Positions 1 through 7,361 of a DNA stretch of 34,100 bases are shown piece after piece (the first letter of the stretch is position 1; the number at the start of each line of letters is the position of its first letter). The stretch spans positions 1 through 34,100 of IMG/VR virus record IMGVR_UViG_3300032316_001572. One strand, given 5' to 3'. Under the pieces are notes generated by a model. The model saw nothing but the letters and a program-made list of their open reading frames with translations. It ran no database searches and was not told the origin of the DNA. This stretch comes from a virus. The position numbers were made by a program, and so were the translations under genes.

Positions 1-858
1 ATGAACGAAACCGAGAACAATCCGGGCGACCCGGAACTCTCCGCGCCTGAGCCTGCGCAAGAGCCGAGCGATATTGCAACCGACGCCGACCAAGCCGAGG
101 AAACCCCCGACGACTCGCAAGAGCCGGCAGAGGAATTCGAGGAAGTCGAATACGAAGGCAAGCGATACGCAGTCCCGAAGGAACTGAAGGACGCGGTGCT
201 TAGGCAGGCCGACTACACGCGAAAGACGCAGGAACTGGCGCAGACACGCCAACAAGCCGAAGCGGACTTTGCGAGCAAGACCGCCCGAATCGAAGCAGAG
301 CGGGCAAACATCCAAACGGTTGCACGACTTACCGCTATGGATGAGCGACTGCAAATGTACCAGGGCGTTGACTGGCAGCAACTGAGCCAGACCGACCCGG
401 TGCGAGCGCAGCAGGAATTCTTCCAGTACCAACAGTTGAAGGATTCGCGCCAGCAGTTTGTTTCACAAGTCCAGCAGCACGAGAGCCAACGGGCAATGCA
501 AGAGCAGCAGGAAACTGCACAGCGTCTGCAACAAGCCAACGACGCACTCAAGCGCGAGATTAGTAACTGGTCGCCCGACTACGCACGCGAATTGCGCTCC
601 GTTGCCAAGCAACTCGGAGCCGATGAGAGCGAGCTAGACGGCATCAAAGCACCGTGGATCGTCAAAGCACTCCACGCGCAAAAGGTGCTGTCAGAGATGA
701 CCAAGAAGGCCGGCGCTCCTGCCCCAACTCCAGCACCCAAACCTGTTCGCACGATCAGCGGCGGCAACGCAAAAGGCGTGGTCGATCCTGACCGTATGAG
801 CACCGAGGACTGGATGCGGATGGAAAACGCCCGCATGGCAAAGATGCGCCGCAGGTAG
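1..858 (+). CDS. Phage scaffolding protein
   Basis: This 285-residue protein probably acts as the internal scaffold for procapsid assembly and leaves the head before or during DNA packaging. The first 45 residues are acidic and rich in Glu, Asp and Pro. Residues about 45-70 form a short conserved patch (EYEGKRYAVP). Residues about 75-190 are Gln/Glu/Arg-rich and predicted coiled coil. The end is basic (AKMRRR), like the coat-binding C-terminus of P22-type scaffolds. It lies directly upstream of the coat gene, the usual order. The start codon is the first base of the window, so no ribosome binding site can be checked and an upstream start cannot be excluded. The family call rests on composition, length and neighbours, not on a catalytic motif. 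Confidence 0.85.
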   Translation: MNETENNPGDPELSAPEPAQEPSDIATDADQAEETPDDSQEPAEEFEEVEYEGKRYAVPKELKDAVLRQADYTRKTQELAQTRQQAEADFASKTARIEAERANIQTVARLTAMDERLQMYQGVDWQQLSQTDPVRAQQEFFQYQQLKDSRQQFVSQVQQHESQRAMQEQQETAQRLQQANDALKREISNWSPDYARELRSVAKQLGADESELDGIKAPWIVKALHAQKVLSEMTKKAGAPAPTPAPKPVRTISGGNAKGVVDPDRMSTEDWMRMENARMAKMRRR

Positions 859-880
859 CAGCACACACAACCAAAACACG

Positions 881-901
881 ACCGCCTTCGGGCGGTTTTT
901 T
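881..901 (+). terminator. Rho-independent terminator between scaffold and coat genes
   Basis: The stem ACCGCC / GGCGGT with a TTCG tetraloop is followed by a run of T. It sits 23 bases after the scaffold stop codon and ends 19 bases before the coat start. It could lower the amount of coat mRNA that reads through from upstream, or be overridden by late antitermination. An RNA stem with a UUCG loop is very stable. Confidence 0.85.
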
Positions 902-919
902 CATTTCTAGGAGCCAAAA

Positions 920-982
920 ATGGCATCGAACACGATTCTTACCCCGACCGCAGTCACCCGCAAGGCGCTGCAAATCCTCCAT
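920..982 (+). CDS. Major capsid protein, exon 1 (21 codons)
   Basis: A start codon at 920 follows the ribosome binding site TAGGAG (908-913). The frame reads MASNTILTPTAVTRKALQIL and then His, and meets TAA at 983-985. This N-terminus matches the start of P22-gp5-like coat proteins, which continue with a QKLNFIGTINRQYDD-type sequence; exactly that continuation is found in frame at 1955. So this is the 5' exon of a split coat gene, not a free peptide. The exon ends in T, the base that forms the conserved U.G pair at a group I 5' splice site. Without splicing the ribosome would make only a 21-residue peptide. Confidence 0.9.
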
Positions 983-1954
983 TAAGTTTAGTGGCTTTGC
1001 CTCGTAAGGGGCATCGAATAACGGTGTGAATTCGGTGGAAGCCTAAACCCAGTTATCAGCTTGAGATTGCATCAAAAGCTAAGTATAATTGGGCATGGTA
1101 ATACCGAGCCAAGACCTGATTGAATGCAAAACGTGCGGCAAGGCTGCGAAGCCTCACAAAGCCCACAAACTTCACTGCGAGGCCTGTGCCAAGGCTAAGC
1201 AAGTGGAGTACCAGCGTCAGTACAGAGAAAGAACAAAGGCAGCGAACAAGACTGTGACCTGCAAGGGTTGCGGGGCTAAGTTCACGACGGAGCGATCCGG
1301 GCGAACTTGGCGTTGCGCAGAATGCACGCGGGTTTATCTGGCCGAAAGGCGACAGAAAGACCAGTACAGGCATAACGTGTATGCAAAGCAATATCGAGAA
1401 CGTCTCGGTGTCGCTTACACGGAAAAAATGCGTAACCGGCGCAGAGAGCTAGTTAAAACGCTTCCTCCTGATGAGCTTGAAAAGTTTCGTCAGGCGGAGC
1501 GCGACAAAACTCTCCGAGCGCAAGCTGTAACGAAAGATGCGGTTTTCAAAGCCTACGGCGGCTATCGCTGCGTATGCTGCAATGAAACCGAGCCGCTGTT
1601 TCTGTCTGTAGATCACATCTACAACGACGGAAACGAAATGCGGAAAAAAGGTGTCCATGCGAAGGGTGGCACGTCGTTTTATCAGTGGATAAAGCGGCAT
1701 AACTTCCCGCCTGGATTCCAAATTCTCTGTATGAACTGCAACACTGGCAAACACCGCAACGGCGGCGTATGCCCGCATCAGTCAGGTAAGGTGTAACGAC
1801 TATTCCGTAAGGAAGTAGGGCCAAGCGGCTCGAAGCGCATCGCACCCTAGCAATAGGGTGGTGAGATAGTCTGCTCTGCAACGGAAACTTGCAGCGGCTC
1901 TGTTTTGATGAAAGCAGAGCGGTTTAGGTGTAGCGAGCCTAAGCGAACACAAGG
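983..1954 (+). ncRNA. Group I self-splicing intron (972 nt) in the coat gene
   Basis: The intron separates exon codon CAT (980-982) from CAA (1955-1957) and ends in the required G. Visible core parts: P1, exon CCAU paired with GUGG at 991-994 (U.G at the splice site); P2, 999-1012 with a GUAA loop; P3, GGUGUG (1023-1028) with CGCACC (1841-1846); P4, UUCGGU (1031-1036) with ACCGAG (1103-1108); P5 extension, CCCAGUUAU (1048-1056) with AUAAUUGGG (1085-1093); P7, GACUAU (1798-1803) with AUAGUC (1866-1871); P8, near the GCAA loop at 1850-1853; P9-type hairpins after 1871. Extra stems between P7 and P3' fit subgroup IA, common in phages. The HNH gene sits in the P6 region. Folding was done by eye. 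Confidence 0.93.
1095..1796 (+). CDS. Intron-encoded HNH homing endonuclease
   Basis: The 233-residue protein has two N-terminal Cys4 zinc-binding patches (C11, C14, C28, C31 and C56, C59, C74, C77). A basic linker follows, then an HNH nuclease module near residues 150-225: CVCC at 159-162, VDH with D173 and H174, and CMNCN with C212 and C215. Such proteins cut intronless copies of the host gene so that the intron is copied in by repair. The start is unsure: ATG at 1095, or an in-frame TTG at 1089; neither has a clear ribosome binding site. Both lie in the P5/P4 part of the intron core, and the stop abuts the P7 strand, so the coding region fills the intron's P6 loop. Codon bias is weaker than in neighbouring phage genes, which fits a mobile origin. 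Confidence 0.9.
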   Translation: MVIPSQDLIECKTCGKAAKPHKAHKLHCEACAKAKQVEYQRQYRERTKAANKTVTCKGCGAKFTTERSGRTWRCAECTRVYLAERRQKDQYRHNVYAKQYRERLGVAYTEKMRNRRRELVKTLPPDELEKFRQAERDKTLRAQAVTKDAVFKAYGGYRCVCCNETEPLFLSVDHIYNDGNEMRKKGVHAKGGTSFYQWIKRHNFPPGFQILCMNCNTGKHRNGGVCPHQSGKV

Positions 1955-3097
1955 CAAAAACTCAACTTCATCGGCACCATCAACCGTCAGTACGACGATT
2001 CGTACGCCAACGCTGGCGCGAAAATCGGCGACTCGCTGAAGATCCGTCTGCCCAACCAGTACACCGTCCGTTCCGGTGCCAGCCTTTCGGTGCAAAACAC
2101 CGTCGAGCAGTCCACCACCCTGCAAGTCGCAACGCAAAAGGGCGTGGACATCGAGTTCTCGAGCAAAGAACTCACGATGGACATTGACGACTTCGCCGAT
2201 CGGATTCTTGAACCGGCGATGGCTGTGCTGGCCGCGAACATCGAGGCTGACGCACTGTCGATGTACAAGGACGTTTACAACATTGTCGACAACGACGGCA
2301 ATGCGCTCACGTTCTTGAACATTATGCAGGGCCGCAAGATCCTGAACGACAACCTTGCGCCGATGGACAACAACCGCACCGCGCTGCTGTCCACCGATCA
2401 CACTGCGAAGCTGGTCGATGCGCTCAAGGGCTTGTTCCAGGATTCCAACGCGATCAAGCAGCAGTACAAAGAGGGCATGATGGGTCGCACTGGTGGTTTC
2501 GACTTCTACGAAAACACTTTGCTGGCCAACCACACCACCGGCACCGCTCCCAAGACGACCACCTACACCGTCAACGGCGCAGTGACCACCAACGGCTCGA
2601 CTAGCGTCACCGTTGCAACCGGCACCGCCACCTTCAAGGCTGGCGACATCTTCACCGTTGCAGGCTGCTTCCGCGTTCACCCGGAGACCAAGGTTTCGAC
2701 CGGCGTTCTCCAGCAGTTCGTGGTGACCACTGACTACGCTGGTGGCGCGGGTTCGGTGGCGTTTGCGCCGGCCTTGTACAGCTCGGGCGCTCTGCAAAAC
2801 GTGGTTGCTGCCGGTATGGCAAACAGTTCGGCAATCGTCAAAGTCGGCGCAGGCAATGCGGAGCAGCTTACGCCGTCGATGGTCTACCACCGCGATGCGT
2901 TCACCTTTGCCACCGCCGACCTGGTGCTGCCCAAGGGTGTCGATTTCGCCGCTCGTGAAGTCTACGACGGCATCTCGATGCGGACTGTTCGCCAGTACGT
3001 CATCTCGACCGACCAGTTCCCCTGCCGGATTGATGTGCTGTACGGCTACAAGACGCTGCGTGCCCAACTCGCAGCGCGTCTGCACGCTGACGGCTGA
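1955..3097 (+). CDS. Major capsid protein (P22 gp5-like), exon 2
   Basis: This carries 380 of the 401 residues of the spliced coat protein, which forms the icosahedral shell. Reading in frame from 1955 gives QKLNFIGTINRQYDDSYA, then a GDSLKIRLPNQYTVR-type stretch and DDFADRILEPAMAVLAA, all typical of the P22 coat family with its HK97-like fold. A Thr/Val-rich section around 2550-2800 probably corresponds to an inserted surface domain. The total length is close to, and slightly below, P22 coat. An ATG at 2090 also starts a long open frame, but it would cut off the conserved N-terminal arm, so the spliced form is preferred. The stop is followed by a GC-rich hairpin and then the adaptor gene. 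Confidence 0.92.
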   Translation, partial: QKLNFIGTINRQYDDSYANAGAKIGDSLKIRLPNQYTVRSGASLSVQNTVEQSTTLQVATQKGVDIEFSSKELTMDIDDFADRILEPAMAVLAANIEADALSMYKDVYNIVDNDGNALTFLNIMQGRKILNDNLAPMDNNRTALLSTDHTAKLVDALKGLFQDSNAIKQQYKEGMMGRTGGFDFYENTLLANHTTGTAPKTTTYTVNGAVTTNGSTSVTVATGTATFKAGDIFTVAGCFRVHPETKVSTGVLQQFVVTTDYAGGAGSVAFAPALYSSGALQNVVAAGMANSSAIVKVGAGNAEQLTPSMVYHRDAFTFATADLVLPKGVDFAAREVYDGISMRTVRQYVISTDQFPCRIDVLYGYKTLRAQLAARLHADG

Positions 3098-3121
3098 TCG
3101 TCCTAAGCGTTAGCTAGAACC

Positions 3122-3146
3122 GGGGCCGGCTCACAAGGCTGGCCCC
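3122..3146 (+). terminator. GC-rich stem-loop after the coat gene
   Basis: GGGGCCGGC pairs with GCTGGCCCC across a 7-base loop (9 pairs, one G.U). It is followed by GCTAATT rather than a T run, so it may be an mRNA-stabilising or attenuating hairpin rather than a full terminator. It would help give the coat message a different abundance from the downstream tail genes. Confidence 0.5.
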
Positions 3147-3165
3147 GCTAATTACTGAGGAAACT

Positions 3166-3798
3166 ATGGCGATTGATACGTTCGGCGAACTGAAAACCGA
3201 GGTGGCCGCATGGCTGCATCGCAACGACACGACAAGCAGGATTCCGACGTTCATCCAATTCGCAACTGCCCGCCTTAGCCGCACCATCAAGTCTCCGCGT
3301 CTCGAGACATCCGCATCGCTGTCATTCGTTGCCGGCATCGCATCGCTGCCGACCAACTTCGGCGCGGCCATTGGGATGACCAACGGCAATATCGAGTTTC
3401 GAGCTGTGACCGCCGCTGACATGCGGGCGATCCAGCAAAACGGCATTACCCCGGATTCCAACGTCTACACCATCGTCAATAGCCAGATTCAGATTTACCC
3501 GGCTGACACGGTGTCGGCGACCTTTGTCTACAAATCGAAGCTCGCCAACTTTGTCGCGGACTCCGATACGAATTGGGTGCTGCAAAACTACCCGGATGTT
3601 TACCTGATGGCATCGCTCGCCGAGGCCCGCAAGTACGTCATGGACGACTCTCGCTTGCTGACTTATGAGCAGATGACGATTGCAAGGATCGACGAACTGA
3701 ATCGCAACGAGCTGCGGAATTTCGAGAACTCGGCGACTTTCGCAAAGATCAACGACATGCCGGCGCGTGAGTCGGCCTATGACATTCGGTTCGGCTGA
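3166..3798 (+). CDS. Head-to-tail adaptor / head completion protein
   Basis: The 210-residue protein most resembles the podovirus adaptor proteins (P22 gp4 / SU10 adaptor type) that bind under the portal and begin the tail. The pattern is an N-terminal helix (TFGELKTEVAAWLHR), a middle part rich in short beta strands, and a helical C-terminus with acidic and basic residues (EARKYVMDDSRLLTYEQ). Its position between coat and tail-hub genes supports the role. A GAGG ribosome binding site (3157-3160) precedes the ATG, and the stop overlaps the next start as TGATG. No enzyme motif is seen. The identity is from overall look and context. Confidence 0.7.
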   Translation: MAIDTFGELKTEVAAWLHRNDTTSRIPTFIQFATARLSRTIKSPRLETSASLSFVAGIASLPTNFGAAIGMTNGNIEFRAVTAADMRAIQQNGITPDSNVYTIVNSQIQIYPADTVSATFVYKSKLANFVADSDTNWVLQNYPDVYLMASLAEARKYVMDDSRLLTYEQMTIARIDELNRNELRNFENSATFAKINDMPARESAYDIRFG

Positions 3799-5267
3799 TG
3801 CTGCTTAACCTTGCCACCTTCGCCCCGGACGCTGACCCGGCGGCAGTCGGCGTGCTGCTGGACGCGACCGGCATCATCCCTGTAGAGCGCGGCATAAAGG
3901 CGGCCCCTACCGCTGCGGACGCGGGGATTGATACGCTCGCCGCAGCTTGCATCGGCGCGGCCACTGTGGAGCGCGTAGATAGCTCCAAGACGCTCTATGC
4001 GGGCACCGCCGTCGCGCTGTACAGCACCAGCGGCACGACGTGGGCGGTGGTCACCAGATCGGCCAGTGCCTATGCCGCACCTGCTGCCAGCACCTGGTAC
4101 TTCGCCACCTTCGGCAACCAGGCGCTTGCTGCCAACTCGGGCACGGTGATGCAAGTCTCTACCGGCAGCTTGTTTTCCGACATCAGCGGCGCACCGCGTG
4201 CTGAGATTGTCGAAGTCGCGGGATTGTTTGCGCTGGCCTTCAACGTGTCGGACGGCTCTAGCTGGGACTACCGCGATGGCTGGTGGACATCGGCGCAGAG
4301 CAACGCGACAGACTGGACGCCTGCGATAGCCACCGGCAGCGTGCGCGGCAGGTTTTACCAGACTCCGGGGCCGATCCGTGCTGCCAAGGCGCTGGGCGAG
4401 CAGTGCGTGGCCTACAAATCGACCGGCGTGTATCTCGGTACCAATGGCGGGCCGCCTCTTTGGTGGACATGGCAGCTCGTGCCCGGTGATGCCGGATGCG
4501 TTGGCAAGTTTGCGGTGTGCAACATCGTCAAGGACGGAGCGCCCGCGCATTTCATCGTCGGCCCGCGCAGCATGTACGTTTTCGATGGCACGCGCCCGCT
4601 GCCGATTGGCGATGGGCTGGTCACGCGCTGGTTCTACCAGAAGCTCAACCCGATTTACCGCGACAAGACCGCCTGCGTCGTGGACAAGGCGGCGGGCGCG
4701 GTCTATGTGCTGTTTGCTAACAGCGAATCCACCGGCTCGCTCAACGACTGCTTGATCTACTCCTACCGTACCAATAAGTGGGGCAGGGGGCGCAACTACT
4801 TGGCGGCCTTTGGCCTGCAATACATCACCCCATCGGCGACCTATGCAAACGTGCCGGCGACTGGCGCGACATACGACGACATCAGCGGGGCCAGTTACGA
4901 CGAGTTGTTCTCAGATGCTGAGATGGAAGCGCCGGCCATCGTCACCACCGGCGACAAGATCGCCACCATTAACGGCGCAGCAGCAACTTCGGTGTATCGC
5001 ACAGGCTACTTTGGCACCGATGGCAGTGTGTCGCTCATGCGCCGAGTGCGCCCGCGCCACTTCACCGAGCCGAGCGCGGCATCGCTAACCCTGTACGTCA
5101 GCGACTCCATCGGCGACCCGACCGCGCTCTGGTCAACGTCTGACTTCACTGACAACAGATTCGACATGCTGGCCGAGGCGCGGTGGCATCAGCTCGAGAT
5201 CACCAACACCGGGCCATTCGAGCTTTCGGGACTGGACATCGAGCTTATCCCCGCAAGTGCCGAATGA
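3798..5267 (+). CDS. Tail hub / nozzle protein (P22 gp10-like, beta-rich)
   Basis: The 489-residue protein is almost entirely short beta strands separated by Gly/Asn/Asp turns. It has repeated blade-like units, for example GARFYQTPGP-like, TGVYLGTNGGPPLW and SMYVFDGTRPLPIGDG, as expected of a beta-propeller. P22 gp10 and relatives form the tail nozzle that plugs DNA in the head, and this gene is in the matching place after the adaptor. It overlaps the adaptor stop by one base and the next gene by ATGA, so it is translationally coupled. The residues after about 400 could carry the contact to the next tail part. The propeller is inferred from repeat appearance, not proved. Confidence 0.68.
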   Translation: MLLNLATFAPDADPAAVGVLLDATGIIPVERGIKAAPTAADAGIDTLAAACIGAATVERVDSSKTLYAGTAVALYSTSGTTWAVVTRSASAYAAPAASTWYFATFGNQALAANSGTVMQVSTGSLFSDISGAPRAEIVEVAGLFALAFNVSDGSSWDYRDGWWTSAQSNATDWTPAIATGSVRGRFYQTPGPIRAAKALGEQCVAYKSTGVYLGTNGGPPLWWTWQLVPGDAGCVGKFAVCNIVKDGAPAHFIVGPRSMYVFDGTRPLPIGDGLVTRWFYQKLNPIYRDKTACVVDKAAGAVYVLFANSESTGSLNDCLIYSYRTNKWGRGRNYLAAFGLQYITPSATYANVPATGATYDDISGASYDELFSDAEMEAPAIVTTGDKIATINGAAATSVYRTGYFGTDGSVSLMRRVRPRHFTEPSAASLTLYVSDSIGDPTALWSTSDFTDNRFDMLAEARWHQLEITNTGPFELSGLDIELIPASAE

Positions 5268-5572
5268 GAATCTACGAAGACCCAGCAGTGCCGCCCGCAG
5301 CTGGGCCGACGTTTACTGTTTCGATCAAAACACTTTTTGCCAACATTGCGCGGCAACTCAACGGCGTGACCGAAGGCCGCATCGCTGTCTCGCATGGGGC
5401 GATGACTGCGGCACCGACAACCGGCGACTGGGCGCAGGGCGACATCGTGCGCAACAGCACGCCGACGGAGCTCGGTAGCGCCAGCAGCAAGTACGTCATC
5501 ACCGGCTGGATCTGCACCGCATCTGGAACACCGGGCACATGGCTGCCCATGCGAACTCTCACGGGGAACTAA
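5264..5572 (+). CDS. Small tail-associated protein with fibre-type C-terminal module
   Basis: The 102-residue protein begins inside the stop codon of the tail hub gene (ATGA). Residues about 10-45 look helical (SIKTLFANIARQLNGVTEG). Residues about 55-102 form a small beta module of the kind that ends many phage fibre and appendage proteins, with the pattern GDWAQGDIVRNSTPTE, SKYVITGWIC and GTPGTWLPMR. A longer frame opens upstream at 5183, but that part is a shadow of the hub gene. It probably joins or decorates the tail; no enzymatic residue is visible. Confidence 0.65.
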   Translation: MRIYEDPAVPPAAGPTFTVSIKTLFANIARQLNGVTEGRIAVSHGAMTAAPTTGDWAQGDIVRNSTPTELGSASSKYVITGWICTASGTPGTWLPMRTLTGN

Positions 5573-5934
5573 TGGACGTTGCGGACATTGCATTGCGTGC
5601 GGCGTCTAAAAGCCTTGCGCTGCACCAGGAACACCACTTTGGCGGCGGCATTTACGCCAAGCAGATACACATTCCTGCTGGCTCTTTCATTGTCCAGCAC
5701 AAGCACGAGTTTGACCACTTGTCGGTGCTGGCAAGCGGCAAGGTTTACGTCGGCGTGGGCGACGAAGTTGCCGAGTACACGGCACCCGCCTGCGTCTTGA
5801 TAAAGGCTGGCGCAAACCACGTTATCGAAGCAACAGAGAACGCCGTGTGGTTTTGCGTCCATGCGACTGACTGTGCCGATGCGCAATCGGCTGACAAACA
5901 ATTGATCAAAGGGGTACACACATGCCAATCATGA
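5572..5934 (+). CDS. Cupin-fold protein in the tail operon
   Basis: The 120-residue protein has the cupin signature: HKHEFDHLSVLASGKVYV holds the His-x-His, downstream acidic residue and VLxG of cupin motif 1, and IKAGANHVIEAT resembles motif 2 with its His. Cupins are small beta-barrels that bind a metal or small ligand. The three His suggest metal binding. It starts at TAATG, sharing a base with the preceding stop, and its end overlaps the next gene by 13 bases, so it belongs to the virion operon. An upstream in-frame start at 5539 would lie inside the previous gene and is not preferred. It could be a virion assembly helper, a surface or sugar-binding part, or a cargo gene. Confidence 0.72.
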   Translation: MDVADIALRAASKSLALHQEHHFGGGIYAKQIHIPAGSFIVQHKHEFDHLSVLASGKVYVGVGDEVAEYTAPACVLIKAGANHVIEATENAVWFCVHATDCADAQSADKQLIKGVHTCQS

Positions 5935-6884
5935 CAGCGGCAGCAATCACCGCAGGCGGCAGCGTGCTTGGTGGCCTGCTTGGCAGAAGAGGTGGCGGGC
6001 AGACCACCGCTACGCAATCACTGCCGTCGTGGCTCGAAGCCTACGGCCCGCAGTACGCCGACCAGGTGTACGCCACAAGCCAGATCCCGTATCAGGCATA
6101 CGGCAATAGCCGCGTGGCACCGTTTACCGAAGATCAGCTTGCGGGCATGGACATGACGCGGCAGCAGGCGAACACCTACTCGCCGCTATTCGGCCAGGCT
6201 GAGAATCAGCTATCCAAGACAATCAACGGTGACTACCTGTCGCCCGACAGCAACCCGTACCTTCGCGGCACCTACGACGCCGCAGCGGGCCGCATGGCTG
6301 ACGCCTACAAGATCGGCACTGGGGCGCAGACCAATGCAATGGCGGGCTTTGGTGGCGCATTTGGCGGCAGCGCACAGAGTGAGCTTGCAGGCCAACAGGG
6401 GCGGGCGTTTGGCGACTCTCTCGGCTCGTTTGCGAACCAACTGTACGGCGGCAACTACCAAGCGGAGCGCGGACGCCAGCAGCAGGCCACGTTGGCAGCG
6501 CCAGGGTTTGCAGGCGCACAGCAGCAGTACGGATTCAACAACGCCAACGCGCTGCAAGGCATCGGCGCACAACAGCAGGCGCTCGGCCAGCAGTACATCG
6601 CCGACGACTACGGCCAGTTCCAAGAGGCCATGCAATACCCGTACAAGCAGCTTGATGTCATGGCTAGCATGTTCAATCCAAATCTTGGCCGGACTGCTAC
6701 TAGCTCGCAGTCATTCGATCCGCTAATGAGCGCGGTCGGTGGCGCTACGGGCGGGCTTGGTCTTGCTCGCGGCTTTGGCTTGCTCGGTGGCAGCAACCCG
6801 TTCTCGAGCGGGCCGTCAAGCGCGGACATGCTGGGCTTTAACAACGACGCGGCTCAACAGATTCGCAACGGGTTTGTTTATTAA
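5922..6884 (+). CDS. DNA ejection protein, Gly/Ala/Gln-rich
   Basis: The 320-residue protein begins with a glycine-rich hydrophobic stretch (AAAITAGGSVLGGLLG), as often seen in phage ejection proteins that enter the host membrane. A WLEAYGPQYADQVY segment follows, then long Ala/Gln/Gly helical regions (residues about 90-260), and a second Gly-rich hydrophobic run (SAVGGATGGLGLARGFGLL, about 268-290). The low charge and lack of catalytic residues fit an internal virion protein released with the DNA. It is first in a block of four such genes, the place occupied by gp7, gp20 and gp16 functions in P22-like phages. Confidence 0.7.
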   Translation: MPIMTAAAITAGGSVLGGLLGRRGGGQTTATQSLPSWLEAYGPQYADQVYATSQIPYQAYGNSRVAPFTEDQLAGMDMTRQQANTYSPLFGQAENQLSKTINGDYLSPDSNPYLRGTYDAAAGRMADAYKIGTGAQTNAMAGFGGAFGGSAQSELAGQQGRAFGDSLGSFANQLYGGNYQAERGRQQQATLAAPGFAGAQQQYGFNNANALQGIGAQQQALGQQYIADDYGQFQEAMQYPYKQLDVMASMFNPNLGRTATSSQSFDPLMSAVGGATGGLGLARGFGLLGGSNPFSSGPSSADMLGFNNDAAQQIRNGFVY

Positions 6885-6893
6885 GGGGCGACC

Positions 6894-7361
6894 ATGAACT
6901 ATTCCGACATTTTCGGCGGCTACATGTCGCAACCATTCGCTCAACAAGGCGGCGGCTTGCTTGGCCGTGGACTTACCAACGACATGGGCATGCCGGGCGG
7001 CATAGGCGGTCGTCTGGGCATGGGCATGGGCATGGGCGGCGGCATGGGCGGCCCGTTCGGAGGCCGTGCAGGGTTTGGTGGTTACGGTGCGCTTAGCGCA
7101 TTGTTTGGCGGTGGAATGATCAACAACGACATGGGCATGCCCGGTGGCATAGGCGGTCGTCTGGGCATGGGCGGCGGTAACTCGCGCACGGCGCAGATGA
7201 TGAATCAGTACATGGGCGGTTTGCTTAGCCCGCGTCAGTCCTACATGCCGCCCGCGTTGCAAGCACCGCAGCGCCAAATGCCGCAGTCCTACATGCCGAT
7301 GCAGCCCCACATGCCGGAATTCGGCGTTCATTACAGTGCGCCAACCTACGGAGGCGTGTGA
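6894..7361 (+). CDS. Gly/Met-rich repeat protein of the ejection block
   Basis: The 155-residue protein has no recognised domain. It is remarkable for two near-identical copies of NDMGMPGGIGGRLGMG (about residues 29-44 and 78-93) and for runs of alternating Met and Gly. The C-terminus is Met/Gln/Pro-rich with repeated SYMP units. A GGGGCG stretch lies just before the start, and the stop overlaps the next gene as TGATG. It is wedged between two ejection-type genes, so a virion-internal role is likely. Methionine-rich flexible chains of this kind could be unfolded for passage through the narrow tail tube (inference). Confidence 0.6.
   Translation: MNYSDIFGGYMSQPFAQQGGGLLGRGLTNDMGMPGGIGGRLGMGMGMGGGMGGPFGGRAGFGGYGALSALFGGGMINNDMGMPGGIGGRLGMGGGNSRTAQMMNQYMGGLLSPRQSYMPPALQAPQRQMPQSYMPMQPHMPEFGVHYSAPTYGGV
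6978..7171 (+). repeat. Two direct 47-base repeats in the Gly/Met-rich gene
   Basis: The copies at 6978-7024 and 7125-7171 differ at only two bases, both silent (CCGGGC versus CCCGGT). They encode the same peptide, with 100 bases between copies. The near-identity at DNA level points to a recent duplication or ongoing gene conversion, and gives a place where homologous recombination would delete or add 147 bases (49 codons) in frame. Confidence 0.8.

Noticed and set aside
1847-3085. 412-codon open frame on the minus strand under the coat gene
   Set aside because: It lies antisense to the coat exon with its strong family match, has no ribosome binding site, and arises from the codon bias of the real gene.
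2090-3097. Coat protein starting at ATG 2090
   Set aside because: It would remove the conserved N-terminal arm whose codons are found at 920-982 and 1955-2089, and it ignores the intron boundaries that fit exactly.
3777-4820. 347-codon open frame on the minus strand under the tail hub gene
   Set aside because: The protein is Arg/Ala/Val-rich low-quality sequence typical of shadow frames and crosses two real genes.
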